Positions 52,068 through 61,296 of a stretch of DNA of 64,000 nt are shown here, piece after piece (within the stretch, counting starts at the first letter, position 1; every line of letters starts with the position of its first letter). The position numbers and the translations under genes are program-made. The notes beneath the pieces are model-generated. The model did no database searches. It was given only the letters and a program-made list of their open reading frames with translations, and had not been told where the DNA came from. Origin of the DNA: Limnohabitans sp. Rim8 (GTDB taxonomy: Bacteria; Pseudomonadota; Gammaproteobacteria; Burkholderiales; Burkholderiaceae_C). The DNA lies in contig CAMDFK010000003.1 of the NCBI GenBank assembly GCA_945897465.1, positions 62,001-126,000 of the forward strand. The letters are read 5' to 3'.

Positions 52068-52750
52068 TCGTTCTCCAGCATCGCCCGCACCAAGGGGATG
52101 GTCAGGGTGCGTTGTGTTTGGAGGGCGTAGTGGTCCAGTTGGTCCAACAACTGCATCAGGCTGCCCAAATCACGCGAAAAGCGATTGAGCATGTACGACA
52201 TCACCTCATCGCTCAAAAAAAGGCCCCGGGCATCGGCCTCCTGGCGCAGCACGGCGCGGCGCTCGGTCTCGCCCAGCACCTGCAGCGCGTCGATGTGGCC
52301 CCAGCCCAAACGGCTGCGCAAGTCTTCGCGCAGCTTCAGATCGGCCGGGGGCAGAGCCCCTGCGGCCAACACCCAGCGCGGCTTACCTGTAAGGGGCGTG
52401 AGCGCATTGACAAACCAGTTGAAGGCGGTGTGCTGCTGCTCGGCGTTGTACAGGTGCACATCGTCCATCAGCACGGCAGTCCAGTCGTCGTTGAAATCTG
52501 GCGGGTCCATGCTGTGGGCGTCAAGCCAGCCGACCAGAGCGCCTTGCTCTTGCAGCGCCTGGTGCACCGCATGCAACAAATGGGTTTTGCCAGAACCGCT
52601 CTCGCCCCACAAATAACTGGGCACGGGCGATCGGCTGGTCGAGGCGGTCCACAAACGCAAGTGGCTCAAGGCGGCCGCATTGGGCCCGGCAAAAAAATTG
52701 TCCAGCGTGGGCGTCGAAGCCAGGCCGATGTCCAAAGCCATTTGCTTCAT
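52064..52750 (-). CDS. hda: DnaA regulatory inactivator Hda
   Basis: The 228-residue AAA+ protein of the DnaA family lacks DnaA's DNA-binding domain, as Hda does. A beta-clamp-binding motif QMALDI at residues 3-8 precedes the P-loop GESGSGKTHLLHAV. With the clamp on DNA it stimulates DnaA-ATP hydrolysis to stop re-initiation. It overlaps PerM upstream and the HAD gene downstream by 4 bp each, so the chain is probably translationally coupled. Confidence 0.93.
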   Translation of the reverse strand: MKQMALDIGLASTPTLDNFFAGPNAAALSHLRLWTASTSRSPVPSYLWGESGSGKTHLLHAVHQALQEQGALVGWLDAHSMDPPDFNDDWTAVLMDDVHLYNAEQQHTAFNWFVNALTPLTGKPRWVLAAGALPPADLKLREDLRSRLGWGHIDALQVLGETERRAVLRQEADARGLFLSDEVMSYMLNRFSRDLGSLMQLLDQLDHYALQTQRTLTIPLVRAMLENE

Positions 52751-53862
52751 GTCGGATCGGGTCCTTGTTCCGCCGCACCCGAGCCGCTTTTGCGGTAAAG
52801 ATCACTTTGCAGGTATTGCGCCCGCAAACGGCGCAAACCCACCAGCAAGACCGCACTGGCGGGCAAGGCAATGAGCACGCCCACAAAACCCAGCACTTGG
52901 CCAAACGCCATCAAGGCCAAAATGACCGCGAGCGGGTGCAAGCCGATGCGCTCGCCCACCAGGCGGGGCGTCAGCACAAAACTCTCCATCAATTGCCCCA
53001 AGCCATAGACCACGGCCACCATGAGCAGGGCTTGTGATGGCGCCAACTGCAGCAAGCCTGCCAGCAGCGCCAGTACCAAGCCCAGGCCAAAGCCCAAATA
53101 AGGGACAAACACGGCCAGTCCGGTGAACACGCCAATGGGCAGGGCCAGATCCAGGCCAAACAAACTCAGGCCCACCGAATAAAACACAGCCAGCGCCAGC
53201 ATCACCAGCATTTGTCCGCGCAGGTACTCGCCCAAGACCTCGTCGCAGTCGTGCATGAAGCCGTCGAATCTTTCGCGCCAGGCCGGTGGCACCAATTCGA
53301 TCACGCTGCTGACCAAGCGAGTCCAGTCGTACAGCATGTAAAACAAGGCCACGGGCACCAGCACCGCGTAACCCGCAATAGCCAGCGCCACGCTGCCGCC
53401 GAGTTTGAGCGAGGACATGAGCGGAGCCCACCAATCCTCGCGGTTGGCGCTCAGGTAGGTCACCAGCTGTTGTTTCAGGTCGGCCAGGTCCAGCGAGACA
53501 TTCAGCCCCAACTGGGCCAAGAAAGGGTTGATGGCATCACTCAGGCGGTCGAACAACAAAGGCAGTTGCTGCTGCAACAGCGGCCATTCGCGCACCAAAA
53601 TCGGCACCAACAACAAAAACAAGCCCAGCAAGGCCAGCAAGGCCAGCGCTTCCACCAGCACCACCGCCAAAGCACGGGGCAAACGCCCCCCGGCCACACC
53701 CTCGAGCCTGAGCACCAAGGGGTGTAAGACATAGGCCATGACCGCCGCAATGACAAACGGCGCCAGCACCGGGGCCAGCAACCAGAAAACCAGCACGGCA
53801 ACCAGGGCCACGCCCAACCAGGCGGCCAGTCGGGTCATGAAAAAAGGAAGGGGGGCTTGCAT
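52747..53862 (-). CDS. AI-2E/PerM-family transporter
   Basis: The 371-residue protein has about seven or eight hydrophobic segments with the family motifs [18 protein letters not shown] near the start and the amphipathic middle region with repeated Leu/Val runs. The conserved [17 protein letters not shown] segment is near residue 245. Family members are PerM and AI-2 exporter TqsA-like permeases. MTRLAAWLG eight codons in is an alternative start. It heads the leftward chain with hda, divergent from purM. Confidence 0.85.
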   Translation of the reverse strand: MQAPLPFFMTRLAAWLGVALVAVLVFWLLAPVLAPFVIAAVMAYVLHPLVLRLEGVAGGRLPRALAVVLVEALALLALLGLFLLLVPILVREWPLLQQQLPLLFDRLSDAINPFLAQLGLNVSLDLADLKQQLVTYLSANREDWWAPLMSSLKLGGSVALAIAGYAVLVPVALFYMLYDWTRLVSSVIELVPPAWRERFDGFMHDCDEVLGEYLRGQMLVMLALAVFYSVGLSLFGLDLALPIGVFTGLAVFVPYLGFGLGLVLALLAGLLQLAPSQALLMVAVVYGLGQLMESFVLTPRLVGERIGLHPLAVILALMAFGQVLGFVGVLIALPASAVLLVGLRRLRAQYLQSDLYRKSGSGAAEQGPDPT

Positions 53863-53912
53863 GCGGTCTCTCGTTTTGCCGGGGACAGGCCCGTGCGCTG
53901 GGGGCTAACCCT

Positions 53913-53918
53913 TAAAAT
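53913..53918 (+). promoter_or_regulatory. Candidate -10 box of purM
   Basis: A TAAAAT hexamer on the plus strand lies about 74 bp before the purM ATG, in the 129-bp spacer shared with the divergent PerM gene. No consensus -35 is recognised. Confidence 0.35.
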
Positions 53919-53991
53919 AAGCCCGATTTTAGTCTGCCAGCCCGTTTATTGGCCCTCCTTCCTGTTCACACGCCCCATTCGGGCCAACACC

Positions 53992-55044
53992 ATGACTCAA
54001 ACCCCTCTTTCCTACAAAGACGCTGGCGTTGACATCGTTGCGGGCGATGCGCTGGTCGAGCGCATCAAGCCCCTGGCCAAGAAAACCATGCGCGAGGGCG
54101 TATTGGCTGGCATCGGTGGTTTTGGCGCCTTGTTTGAAGTGCCCAAGCGCTACAAGGAACCCGTGCTGGTGAGCGGCACTGACGGCGTGGGCACCAAACT
54201 CAAACTCGCTTTTGAATGGAACATGCACGACACCGTGGGCATCGACCTGGTGGCCATGAGCGTGAACGACGTGCTGGTGCAGGGCGCCGAACCCTTGTTC
54301 TTTCTCGATTACTTTGCCTGCGGCAAGCTGGACGTGGACACGGCTGCGGCTGTGGTGGGCGGCATCGCCAAAGGCTGCGAGTTGTCAGGTTGTGCTTTGA
54401 TTGGCGGTGAAACGGCCGAGATGCCTGGCATGTACCCCGCAGGCGAATACGACCTGGCCGGTTTTGCGGTCGGCGCGGTCGAGAAATCCAAAATCCTCAC
54501 GGGCCAGAACGTCAAAGCCGGTGACGTGGTGCTGGGCTTGGCATCCAGCGGTGTGCACTCCAATGGCTTTAGCCTGGTGCGCAAGTGCATCGAACGTGCC
54601 GGCAGCAACGCCCCCGCCACCCTCGACGGAAAGCCCTTCAAGCAAGCCCTGATGGAGCCCACCCGCTTGTATGTGCTGAACGTGCTGGCCGCCCTGGCCA
54701 AGCATCCGTGCACACCAGAGACTTCAGGCATCAAGGCCTTGGCCCACATCACTGGCGGCGGCTTGCTCGAAAACATCCCCCGTGTGCTGCCAGACGGCCT
54801 GGCCGCGCACCTGCAAAAAGGCAGCTGGCCGCAGACCGAACTGTTTGCCTGGCTGCAAAAAACGGCCGGCATCGACGACACCGAGATGAACCGCACCTTC
54901 AACAACGGCATTGGCATGGTGGTGGTGGTGGACGCCGCTGAAGCCCAGGCCTGTGCCGCCACCTTGCGCGAGGCGGGCGAGACGGTTTACTCCATCGGCC
55001 GCATCGCGCCCCGAGGTGATAGGGCCCAGGTGGTGGTGGCCTGA
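53992..55044 (+). CDS. purM: Phosphoribosylformylglycinamidine cyclo-ligase
   Basis: The 350-residue AIR synthetase closes the imidazole ring in purine synthesis using ATP. The start [20 protein letters not shown], the [12 protein letters not shown] motif, [19 protein letters not shown] and [11 protein letters not shown] are intact, and the length is the family norm. I start at 53992, where homologues begin; the open frame upstream overlaps the promoter spacer. It is divergent from the PerM-hda chain and converges on the SirB1-type gene. Confidence 0.97.
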   Translation: MTQTPLSYKDAGVDIVAGDALVERIKPLAKKTMREGVLAGIGGFGALFEVPKRYKEPVLVSGTDGVGTKLKLAFEWNMHDTVGIDLVAMSVNDVLVQGAEPLFFLDYFACGKLDVDTAAAVVGGIAKGCELSGCALIGGETAEMPGMYPAGEYDLAGFAVGAVEKSKILTGQNVKAGDVVLGLASSGVHSNGFSLVRKCIERAGSNAPATLDGKPFKQALMEPTRLYVLNVLAALAKHPCTPETSGIKALAHITGGGLLENIPRVLPDGLAAHLQKGSWPQTELFAWLQKTAGIDDTEMNRTFNNGIGMVVVVDAAEAQACAATLREAGETVYSIGRIAPRGDRAQVVVA

Positions 55045-55142
55045 GCTTTCTGGCCCCCAGCCTGAAGCAGCTACCTCAAGCAGCCAGCCTCTAGCAACCC
55101 ACCGCAAGAAGTCCGTCTCAAAGGGCCTGCCTGAGCACTCCG

Positions 55143-56003
55143 TCACAGCGCCGAAAGCTCGCTCACCCGGTTGCGCAGGGCCACGGTGTCGGGCCCTGCA
55201 GGCACGGCCTCTAGGTACTGCCTTAAATCCTGCAGCGCCTCGTGCACATGCCCCAATTCGGCATGCACCAAGCCCCGGTCGCGCCGTTCAGACCAAACCT
55301 CGGGCAGCAAAATGACCAAGCGGTCCAGCACCTGCAACATGCGCGGCCAATCCTCTTGCGTTCGAAAAATTTCTTTCAAATTGCGCAGCATGCGGGCCAA
55401 CATGTCACGGGGTGGGCAGGCTTGCAAATACAAACCCAATGGGGTTTCTCCGTCGTCCAGATCAGGCGCAGCGCTCTGGTCTGCAGGGTCCCGGAACGGG
55501 CTCAGGCGCTCTGACAAACTGTCCAACCCCAAAGACTCGCCCGTGAGTGGATCCAGCACCACCAGTCCCCCTGGAAGTGCCACTTTGACCAAAAAATGAC
55601 CAGGAAATGAAATGCCGTGAGCATTCAATTCCAACGCTTGGGCCAGTTCCAGCCAAATGACCGCCAAAGAAATCGGGATGCCTCGGCGCGTGCGCAGCAC
55701 CTCAAAGATGTAACTGTTCTCCGGGGCGTAATAGTCGTTGACGTTCACCCCAAAGCCCAGGTCTTTGTAGAAGACTTGGGTGAGGATGGCCAAGCGGGTC
55801 AGGTCATCGGCTTCGTCGGGCATGCGCGCCATGACCCGTTTGAGCAAACGCGCCACATCGTCCAGCACTTGCTGAACGTCGAGGGTGGGCTCTTCATCCT
55901 GCGCAAGACTGGCCGCCGCCTCCAGCAATGGAAGGTGCTCGTCACTTTGCACCAAGCTGGCAAAGTAACCCAAAGGGGTCGGGGCAGGAAAATTCAATGG
56001 CAT
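55143..56003 (-). CDS. SirB1/YchA-family protein with transglutaminase-like and TPR-like parts
   Basis: The 286-residue protein has the SirB1 N-terminal core LTRLAILTQVFYKDLGF, DYYAPENSYIFEVLRTRRGIPISLAVIWLELA with the conserved RRGxPISL motif, and HGISFPGHFLVKV, followed by a C-terminal helical repeat region (about 190-285) resembling TPRs. SirB1 proteins are often near prfA/hemK in other bacteria; here the neighbour is murJ. The function is not established. It ends 98 bp from purM and is 10 bp after murJ. Confidence 0.83.
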   Translation of the reverse strand: MPLNFPAPTPLGYFASLVQSDEHLPLLEAAASLAQDEEPTLDVQQVLDDVARLLKRVMARMPDEADDLTRLAILTQVFYKDLGFGVNVNDYYAPENSYIFEVLRTRRGIPISLAVIWLELAQALELNAHGISFPGHFLVKVALPGGLVVLDPLTGESLGLDSLSERLSPFRDPADQSAAPDLDDGETPLGLYLQACPPRDMLARMLRNLKEIFRTQEDWPRMLQVLDRLVILLPEVWSERRDRGLVHAELGHVHEALQDLRQYLEAVPAGPDTVALRNRVSELSAL

Positions 56004-56013
56004 GAGAAATTCT

Positions 56014-57579
56014 TCAACGCTGGAGGAAGGCCTTGAGCTTCAAACCCGTGGCCCACAACACACCAAAATAAAGCAAGGCCGAGCCGGCCAAAATGGCCAC
56101 CATCCAACCCATGCGCAGCCAGGGCTCTTGGCGCATGCTCACCCAAGGCAAATGGTTCGCGGCGAACCCCAAAAAACCTGTCAACAAAGCCGTAGCCAGC
56201 AGCACCTGCAAGCCAAAGCGCCACCAACCGGGATGCGGCTTGTAACTGCCCCGGCGCAACAGGCCCACCAGCAGCCACAAGGCATTGACCAAAGCCCCCA
56301 AACCAATGGACAGCGCCAGCCCGGCGTGGGCCAGATAAGGCACCAGCAGCACGTTGAAAATTTGGGTGAGTACCAACACCACCAACGCGATGCGCACCGG
56401 GGTGCGGATGTCCTGACTGGCGTAGTAGCCTGGGGCCAGCACCTTGATGGCCACCAGACCCAGCAAGCCCACACCGTAGCCGGTCAGGGCCAAGGTGGTT
56501 TGCTGCACATCGCGCTCGGTAAAGGCCCCGTAGTGGTAAAGCACCGACACCAACGGCTGCGAAAACACCAGCAAAGCCGCTGCACACGGCAAAGCCAGCA
56601 GCAGCACCAGACGCAAGCCCCAGTCGAGCATGGCGGCATAAAGCTCGCTGTCGCCCGTGGCTTTGGCTGCGGCCAATTGGGGCATCAGTACCACGCCCAG
56701 CGCCACGCCCAAAATGGCGGTCGGGAACTCCATCAAACGGTCGGCATAGGTCAACCAACTGACGCTGCCTGGCGCCATGTGCGAAGCGATCTGCGTGTTG
56801 ATGAGCAAGGAAATTTGGGCTACGCCTACGCCCAACAAGGCCGGGCCCATCAGGCGCAAGATGTTCAAAGTGGCGGGGTTGGTCCAGGCCTTTTTGACTG
56901 CGCGGGGCCGAACGCCCAACCGTGGCAACAACCCCAGCCGGGCCAAGGCCGGAATCTGCACCGCCAACTGCAAGGCGCCGCCCACCATCACCCCCACGGG
57001 CAAGGCATAGATGGCCTCCACACCCTGCTTGGCTAACCAGGGCGACAACAACCAAGCTGCGGCGATCACGCTCACATTCAGCAACACAGGCGTGGCCGCA
57101 GGCACGGCAAAACGCTTCCAGGTGTTCAAAATGCCGGCAGACAAAGCGACCATGGACATGAAGGCGATGTAGGGAAACATCCAGCGCGTCATGTGGACAG
57201 CCGCTCCATAGCCACGGGTGTCTTGCTGCAAGCCACTGGCCATCAACCAGACCAACCCAGGCGAAACCAGAACACCCAAGATGGACAAGACCAGCACCGA
57301 CCAGGCCAGGGCGGTGGCCACGCTGTCAATCACTTCCTGGGTGGCCTGGTCGCCATGCTGGGCGCGGCTAGCGGCCAGCACCGGCACAAAAGCCTGGCTG
57401 AAGGCACCTTCGGCGAACAAGCGGCGAAACAGGTTGGGTATCCGAAAAGCCACATTGAAGGCGTCGGTCATGGCGCTGGCACCGAACATCGAGGCGATCA
57501 GCAACTCGCGCACCAAACCCGTGACCCGGGAGGCCAGGGTAAAAATCGACACAACAGAGGCAGATTGGAGGAGGCTCAC
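56014..57579 (-). CDS. murJ: Lipid II flippase MurJ
   Basis: The 521-residue membrane protein has about 14 hydrophobic segments and the MviN/MurJ start VSLLQSASVVSIFTLASRVTGLVRELLIA, with the conserved FNVAFRIPNLFRRLFAEGAFSQAFVPV segment including the essential Arg cluster. It flips lipid II across the inner membrane for peptidoglycan synthesis. The only start that gives the canonical N-terminus is GTG at 57579; the ATG at 57654 would add 25 residues that homologues lack. It is divergent from rpsT. Confidence 0.93.
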   Translation of the reverse strand: MSLLQSASVVSIFTLASRVTGLVRELLIASMFGASAMTDAFNVAFRIPNLFRRLFAEGAFSQAFVPVLAASRAQHGDQATQEVIDSVATALAWSVLVLSILGVLVSPGLVWLMASGLQQDTRGYGAAVHMTRWMFPYIAFMSMVALSAGILNTWKRFAVPAATPVLLNVSVIAAAWLLSPWLAKQGVEAIYALPVGVMVGGALQLAVQIPALARLGLLPRLGVRPRAVKKAWTNPATLNILRLMGPALLGVGVAQISLLINTQIASHMAPGSVSWLTYADRLMEFPTAILGVALGVVLMPQLAAAKATGDSELYAAMLDWGLRLVLLLALPCAAALLVFSQPLVSVLYHYGAFTERDVQQTTLALTGYGVGLLGLVAIKVLAPGYYASQDIRTPVRIALVVLVLTQIFNVLLVPYLAHAGLALSIGLGALVNALWLLVGLLRRGSYKPHPGWWRFGLQVLLATALLTGFLGFAANHLPWVSMRQEPWLRMGWMVAILAGSALLYFGVLWATGLKLKAFLQR

Positions 57580-57697
57580 AGGGTTTGAGTGTAGCGGCCA
57601 CTTTCGAGCATCAGCGCCATGCCATGCTGGCGTGAGGGGTTGGAGCGCAGGCATGGCTTAGCGGTGCGCCCGCAGTGGCGAACACCATTTGCAGGTC

Positions 57698-57706
57698 TGC
57701 TAGAAT
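57698..57706 (+). promoter_or_regulatory. Extended -10 promoter of rpsT
   Basis: TGCTAGAAT carries the TGn extension and a TAGAAT -10 hexamer at 57701-57706. The rpsT ATG is at 57753, giving a leader of about 40 bases. An extended -10 explains why no -35 is recognisable at standard spacing. Confidence 0.6.
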
Positions 57707-57752
57707 GCCGGGTTCGCTGGACATCATCCTCAGACACCGAAAGAACTTACCT

Positions 57753-58055
57753 ATGGCATCCGCTAAACCCAAAAAGAAAAACCCCCGTCTTGCTTCGGGC
57801 CGCAAACGCGTCCGCCAAGACGTCAAAATCAATGCTGCGAATTCTTCGCTGCGCTCCAAATACCGCACTGCCGTGAAAAACGTCGAAAAAGCCGTTTTGT
57901 CGGGCGACAAGACCAAAGCCACCGAGTTGTTTGCCAAGATGCAAGCCGTGGTCGACACCATTGCCGACAAGGGCATCTTCCACAAGAACAAGGCCGCTCG
58001 TGACAAGAGCCGCCTGAGCGCCAAAGTGAAGACTTTGGCTCTTGCCGCAGCCTGA
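57753..58055 (+). CDS. rpsT: 30S ribosomal protein S20
   Basis: The 100-residue basic helical protein begins [25 protein letters not shown] and contains [18 protein letters not shown] and the [15 protein letters not shown] end, all characteristic of S20, which binds 16S rRNA. It has a nearby extended -10 promoter and a downstream terminator, so it is probably monocistronic. Confidence 0.97.
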   Translation: MASAKPKKKNPRLASGRKRVRQDVKINAANSSLRSKYRTAVKNVEKAVLSGDKTKATELFAKMQAVVDTIADKGIFHKNKAARDKSRLSAKVKTLALAAA

Positions 58056-58134
58056 TACGCTCCAACAGATCAACAGCCCGGCGAGGCTTAGTCCTCGCTG
58101 CCGTTTGAAACGGGTGCGCTGTCCGCGAACACTG

Positions 58135-58166
58135 AACCGCCTTGGTGCAAACCTTGGCGGTTTTTT
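58135..58166 (+). terminator. Terminator of rpsT
   Basis: A 7-bp stem (AACCGCC 58135-58141 with GGCGGTT 58156-58162) and a 14-base loop is followed by TTTTTT (58161-58166), about 80 bp after the rpsT stop codon. Confidence 0.85.
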
Positions 58167-58191
58167 CATGGACGCTCTCAATTCGCTGGGA

Positions 58192-58258
58192 GCAGGGCAT
58201 TGGCGGCTTCCTCATGACTCGCTTCGCTCGTAGAAATCGTCACCCACCAATGCCCTGC
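58192..58258. repeat. 12-bp inverted repeat with 43-bp internal segment
   Basis: GCAGGGCATTGG at 58192-58203 is matched by its exact reverse complement at 58247-58258. The inner part contains the CTCGCTTCGCTCG-like string. The structure is too long for a terminator and lies in the 259-bp gap between rpsT and the DUF3579 gene; it may be a small palindromic or mobile repeat remnant. Confidence 0.6.
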
Positions 58259-58281
58259 CCCCAGCTGAGCGAACTGACAAC

Positions 58282-58302
58282 AAAAACCGCCCTAGGGCGG
58301 TT
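58282..58302 (-). terminator. Terminator of the DUF3579 gene
   Basis: An 18-bp perfect palindrome, AACCGCCCTAGGGCGGTT at 58285-58302, is followed on the minus strand by further T residues, just after the stop of the leftward DUF3579 gene. Confidence 0.75.
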
Positions 58303-58314
58303 GGTTCTTGGGTC

Positions 58315-58635
58315 TTATTTTGGTGAGGGTGGGTCAGGCAACAAACAGGCCTCAGCCAATTGCAAGCCGTTGTCACGCGCAAAGTTCATCACGAAATCCC
58401 AGGCCATGACGTTGTGATCGCGCAGTTCGTGGTTCACGATCACACACTTGATCCCGGCCAGTGTGGTGGGAATGCACCAAGGGGAATAGCTCAAGTGGCT
58501 GCCGGGAACCGCGCCGCCGGGGCGAAAGGGGCTCATGACGCCCGCCAGGCGTTCGGCCCAGTCGCTCGGTCTGAAAGGCTTGCCATCCTGGGTGATGCCC
58601 TGGATGAAAACTTCTTTGGCGTTGTTGGAAACCAT
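58315..58635 (-). CDS. DUF3579-domain protein
   Basis: The 106-residue protein contains the DUF3579 pattern VFIQGITQDGKPFRPSDWAERLAGVMS and MAWDFVMNFARDNGLQL. Such proteins are found mainly in Betaproteobacteria near arg genes; their role is unknown. It is soluble with no signal peptide. It is divergent from argD across a 212-bp spacer with a palindrome and an attenuator-like hairpin, and has its own terminator. Confidence 0.8.
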   Translation of the reverse strand: MVSNNAKEVFIQGITQDGKPFRPSDWAERLAGVMSPFRPGGAVPGSHLSYSPWCIPTTLAGIKCVIVNHELRDHNVMAWDFVMNFARDNGLQLAEACLLPDPPSPK

Positions 58636-58705
58636 CGGGTAGTGGTGTGAATCAATCGGCCCCGTAGCGCGGGATCGCCACCCACGGGTTTACCCAAGTA
58701 TTGTA

Positions 58706-58717
58706 TCTTATATAAGA
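58706..58717. promoter_or_regulatory. 12-bp palindrome TCTTATATAAGA in the DUF3579-argD spacer
   Basis: TCTTATATAAGA is a perfect palindrome in a GC-rich context, about 70 bp from the DUF3579 start and 130 bp from argD. It could be an operator for a dimeric repressor, such as a GntR-type protein; no regulator is adjacent to support this. Confidence 0.45.
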
Positions 58718-58787
58718 CTTGTTGCCACTGCAAAATCCGCCATTGCATGACTGAAATGGACTGGCAAAGACCGGCCCGTTCTGCCTC

Positions 58788-58833
58788 TAAAATCTGCTTT
58801 CAGCGGCCCTTCTTCGTTGGGCCGATTTTTATT
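58788..58833 (+). promoter_or_regulatory. Promoter and attenuator-like hairpin ahead of argD
   Basis: A TAAAAT -10-like box at 58788-58793 would start transcription near 58800. Almost at once a 6-bp GC stem (CGGCCC 58804-58809, GGGCCG 58819-58824) is followed by ATTTTTATTT, the shape of an intrinsic terminator, before the CAGGAG ribosome binding site (58835-58840) and ATG at 58848. Confidence 0.45.
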
Positions 58834-58847
58834 TCAGGAGTTCACGC

Positions 58848-60050
58848 ATGTCCGCTTTCATTGAAGCCGCCTCACCGCACACCATGAACACCTATGGCCG
58901 ACTGCCGATCGCACTCAGCCATGGTCTGGGTTGCCGAGTCTGGGACGTCAATGGCAAGCCCTACCTCGATGCCCTCGCTGGCATTGCGGTGAACACCTTG
59001 GGCCACAACCACCCCGATCTGGTGCCCGCGCTGCAAGACCAGTTGGCCAAAATGATCCACAGCTGCAACTATTTCCATGTGCCCAATGCCGAAGTGCTGG
59101 CGGCCAAGCTGGTGGAGTTGTCGGGCATGACAAACGTGTTTTTCTGCTGCACGGGCCTGGAAGCCAACGAGGCGGCCATCAAGCTGGCCCGCAAATACGG
59201 CCACGACAAGGGCATCGACAAACCCGAAATCGTGGTTTACGAAAAAGCCTTTCATGGCCGCAGCATTGCCACCCTGAGCGCCACCGCCAACGAGAAGCTG
59301 AAAAAAGGCTTTGGCCCCATGCTCGAAGGTTTTGTGCGGGTGCCGGTCAACGACATCGAAGCCCTGAAAAAAGCCACCGAGGGCAACCCGAATGTGGTGG
59401 CGGTGTTCATGGAAACGATTCAGGGCGAAGGCGGCATCAACCCGATGCGCATCGAGTACCTGCAACAGGTTCGCGCCCTGTGCGACCAAAAAGACTGGCT
59501 GATGATGATCGACGAGGTGCAGTGCGGCATGGGCCGCACCGGCAAATGGTTCGCACACCAGTGGGCAGGCATCGTGCCTGACGTGATGCCGCTGGCCAAA
59601 GGCCTGGGCTCGGGCGTGCCGATTGGCGCGGTGGTGGCGGGCCCCAAAGCCGCCCACATCTTCCAGCCTGGTAACCACGGCACCACTTTTGGTGGCAACC
59701 CGCTGGCCATGCGCGCCGGGGTTGAGACCATCCGCATCATGGAAAAAGACGGCCTGATGGCCAACGCCGCCAAAGTCGGTGCGCATTTGCGCTCTGCACT
59801 GGAGAAAGCTCTGGCGGGCGTGCAAGGCGTGAAAGAAGTGCGTGGCCAAGGCCTGATGCTGGGCATTGAACTCGAGCGCCCCTGCGGCCCCATCTGGAGC
59901 CGCGCCGCCGAAGCCGGTTTGCTGCTGAGCGTCACGGCCGACAGCGTGATCCGCTTGGTGCCGCCGCTCATCATGACTGAGGCCGAGGCCGACGAAGTGG
60001 TGGCGATTTTGGTGCCCCTGATCACCACCTTTTTGGCAGAAACCGCATGA
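58848..60050 (+). CDS. argD: Acetylornithine aminotransferase
   Basis: The 400-residue class III aminotransferase binds PLP through Lys251 in PLAKGLGSGVPIGAVV. The NTLGHNHP start, GLEANEAAIKLARKYG and EPIQGEGG-like METIQGEGGINP segments are intact. In arginine synthesis it converts N-acetylglutamate semialdehyde to acetylornithine. It overlaps argF by 4 bp, which confirms the arginine role over other class III transaminases. Confidence 0.95.
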   Translation: MSAFIEAASPHTMNTYGRLPIALSHGLGCRVWDVNGKPYLDALAGIAVNTLGHNHPDLVPALQDQLAKMIHSCNYFHVPNAEVLAAKLVELSGMTNVFFCCTGLEANEAAIKLARKYGHDKGIDKPEIVVYEKAFHGRSIATLSATANEKLKKGFGPMLEGFVRVPVNDIEALKKATEGNPNVVAVFMETIQGEGGINPMRIEYLQQVRALCDQKDWLMMIDEVQCGMGRTGKWFAHQWAGIVPDVMPLAKGLGSGVPIGAVVAGPKAAHIFQPGNHGTTFGGNPLAMRAGVETIRIMEKDGLMANAAKVGAHLRSALEKALAGVQGVKEVRGQGLMLGIELERPCGPIWSRAAEAGLLLSVTADSVIRLVPPLIMTEAEADEVVAILVPLITTFLAETA

Positions 60051-60985
60051 GCCTCTCAGCCCCCGTGCCCGTGCGGCATTACCTGCAGTTCACCGACCTG
60101 ACCGCAGACGAGTACACCCACCTGTTTGCACGCGCCACCGAAATCAAGCGCAAGTTCAAGGCCTACGAAAAATACCGGCCGCTGGTCGACCGCACGCTGG
60201 CCATGATTTTCGAAAAAGCCAGCACCCGCACCCGCGTGAGCTTTGAAGCGGGCATGTACCAACTGGGCGGTTCGGTGGTGCACCTGACCACCGGCGACAG
60301 CCAGCTGGGCCGCTCCGAGCCCATCGAAGACAGCGCCCGCGTGATCAGCCGCATGACCGACCTCGTCATGATCCGCACTTACGGTCAAGACAAAATCGTC
60401 CGCTTTGCCTCGCACTCACGCGTGCCGGTCATCAACGGCCTGACCAACGAGTTCCACCCCTGCCAGATCCTGGCTGACATCTTCACCTACATCGAGCGCC
60501 GGGACTCCATTCAGGGGAAAACTGTGGCTTGGGTGGGCGACGGCAACAACATGGCCAACACCTGGCTGCAAGCGGCCGAGTTGTTGGGTTTTACGGTGCA
60601 CCTGAGCACGCCCAGCGGCTACGAAGTGGACCAGGCCGTGGCCGGTTTGCGCAGCGCCGACAGCTACAAAATCTTCAAAGACCCCGAAGATGCTTGCAGA
60701 GGCGCCGACCTGGTCACCACCGATGTGTGGACCAGCATGGGTTATGAGGCCGAAAACGAAGCCCGCAAGAAAGCCTTTGCCGACTGGTGCGTGGACGAAG
60801 CCATGATGCAAGTGGCCAAGCCCGACGCCCTTTTCATGCACTGCCTGCCTGCGCACCGCGGTGAGGAAGTCAGCGCAGAAGTCATCGACGGCCCCCAATC
60901 GGTCGTCTGGGACGAAGCCGAAAACCGCATGCATGTGCAAAAAGCCCTGATGGAGTTTTTGCTTTTGGGCCGCGTCGAAGCCTGA
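60047..60985 (+). CDS. argF: Ornithine carbamoyltransferase
   Basis: The 312-residue enzyme makes citrulline from ornithine and carbamoyl phosphate. The carbamoyl-phosphate site STRTRVSFE near residue 60, GLTNEFHPCQ for ornithine binding and HCLPAHRGEEVS near residue 265 with the catalytic Cys are intact. It overlaps argD by 4 bp and is 2 bp from the cysteine-cluster gene. Confidence 0.97.
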   Translation: MSLSAPVPVRHYLQFTDLTADEYTHLFARATEIKRKFKAYEKYRPLVDRTLAMIFEKASTRTRVSFEAGMYQLGGSVVHLTTGDSQLGRSEPIEDSARVISRMTDLVMIRTYGQDKIVRFASHSRVPVINGLTNEFHPCQILADIFTYIERRDSIQGKTVAWVGDGNNMANTWLQAAELLGFTVHLSTPSGYEVDQAVAGLRSADSYKIFKDPEDACRGADLVTTDVWTSMGYEAENEARKKAFADWCVDEAMMQVAKPDALFMHCLPAHRGEEVSAEVIDGPQSVVWDEAENRMHVQKALMEFLLLGRVEA

Positions 60986-60987
60986 GC

Positions 60988-61296
60988 ATGTCCAACTGCA
61001 CCACCTGCGGCGCTTGCTGCGTGAGCTTTAGGGTGGACTTTTCCGTGTATGAGTACGAAGAAGGCGGCGGCGATGTGCCCGCAGGCCTGGCCTCGCCCAT
61101 CACCGAGCACACCTGCCGCATGCGCGGCACCGACCACAGCCCGCCGCGTTGCGCCGCGCTCTATGGCAAGACCGGTGAAAAAGCCATTTGTGGCATTTAC
61201 GAATGGCGCCCCTCGCCCTGCCGTGAATTTGAAGAAGGCAGCCCCGCCTGCGAACAAGCGCGCCGCCGTCATGGCCTGCCTGCACTGAACCCCTGA
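60988..61296 (+). CDS. YkgJ-family cysteine-cluster protein
   Basis: The 102-residue protein has an N-terminal cluster Cys4-x2-Cys7-x2-Cys10-Cys11 in MSNCTTCGACC, then more Cys in HTCRMRG, PPRCAAL, ICGIYEWRPSPCREF. The family (zinc or iron-sulfur binding, UPF0153) has unknown function; the SPCREF end is a family hallmark. It lies 2 bp after argF, so it is expressed with the arginine genes, but a link to arginine metabolism is only contextual. Confidence 0.83.
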   Translation: MSNCTTCGACCVSFRVDFSVYEYEEGGGDVPAGLASPITEHTCRMRGTDHSPPRCAALYGKTGEKAICGIYEWRPSPCREFEEGSPACEQARRRHGLPALNP

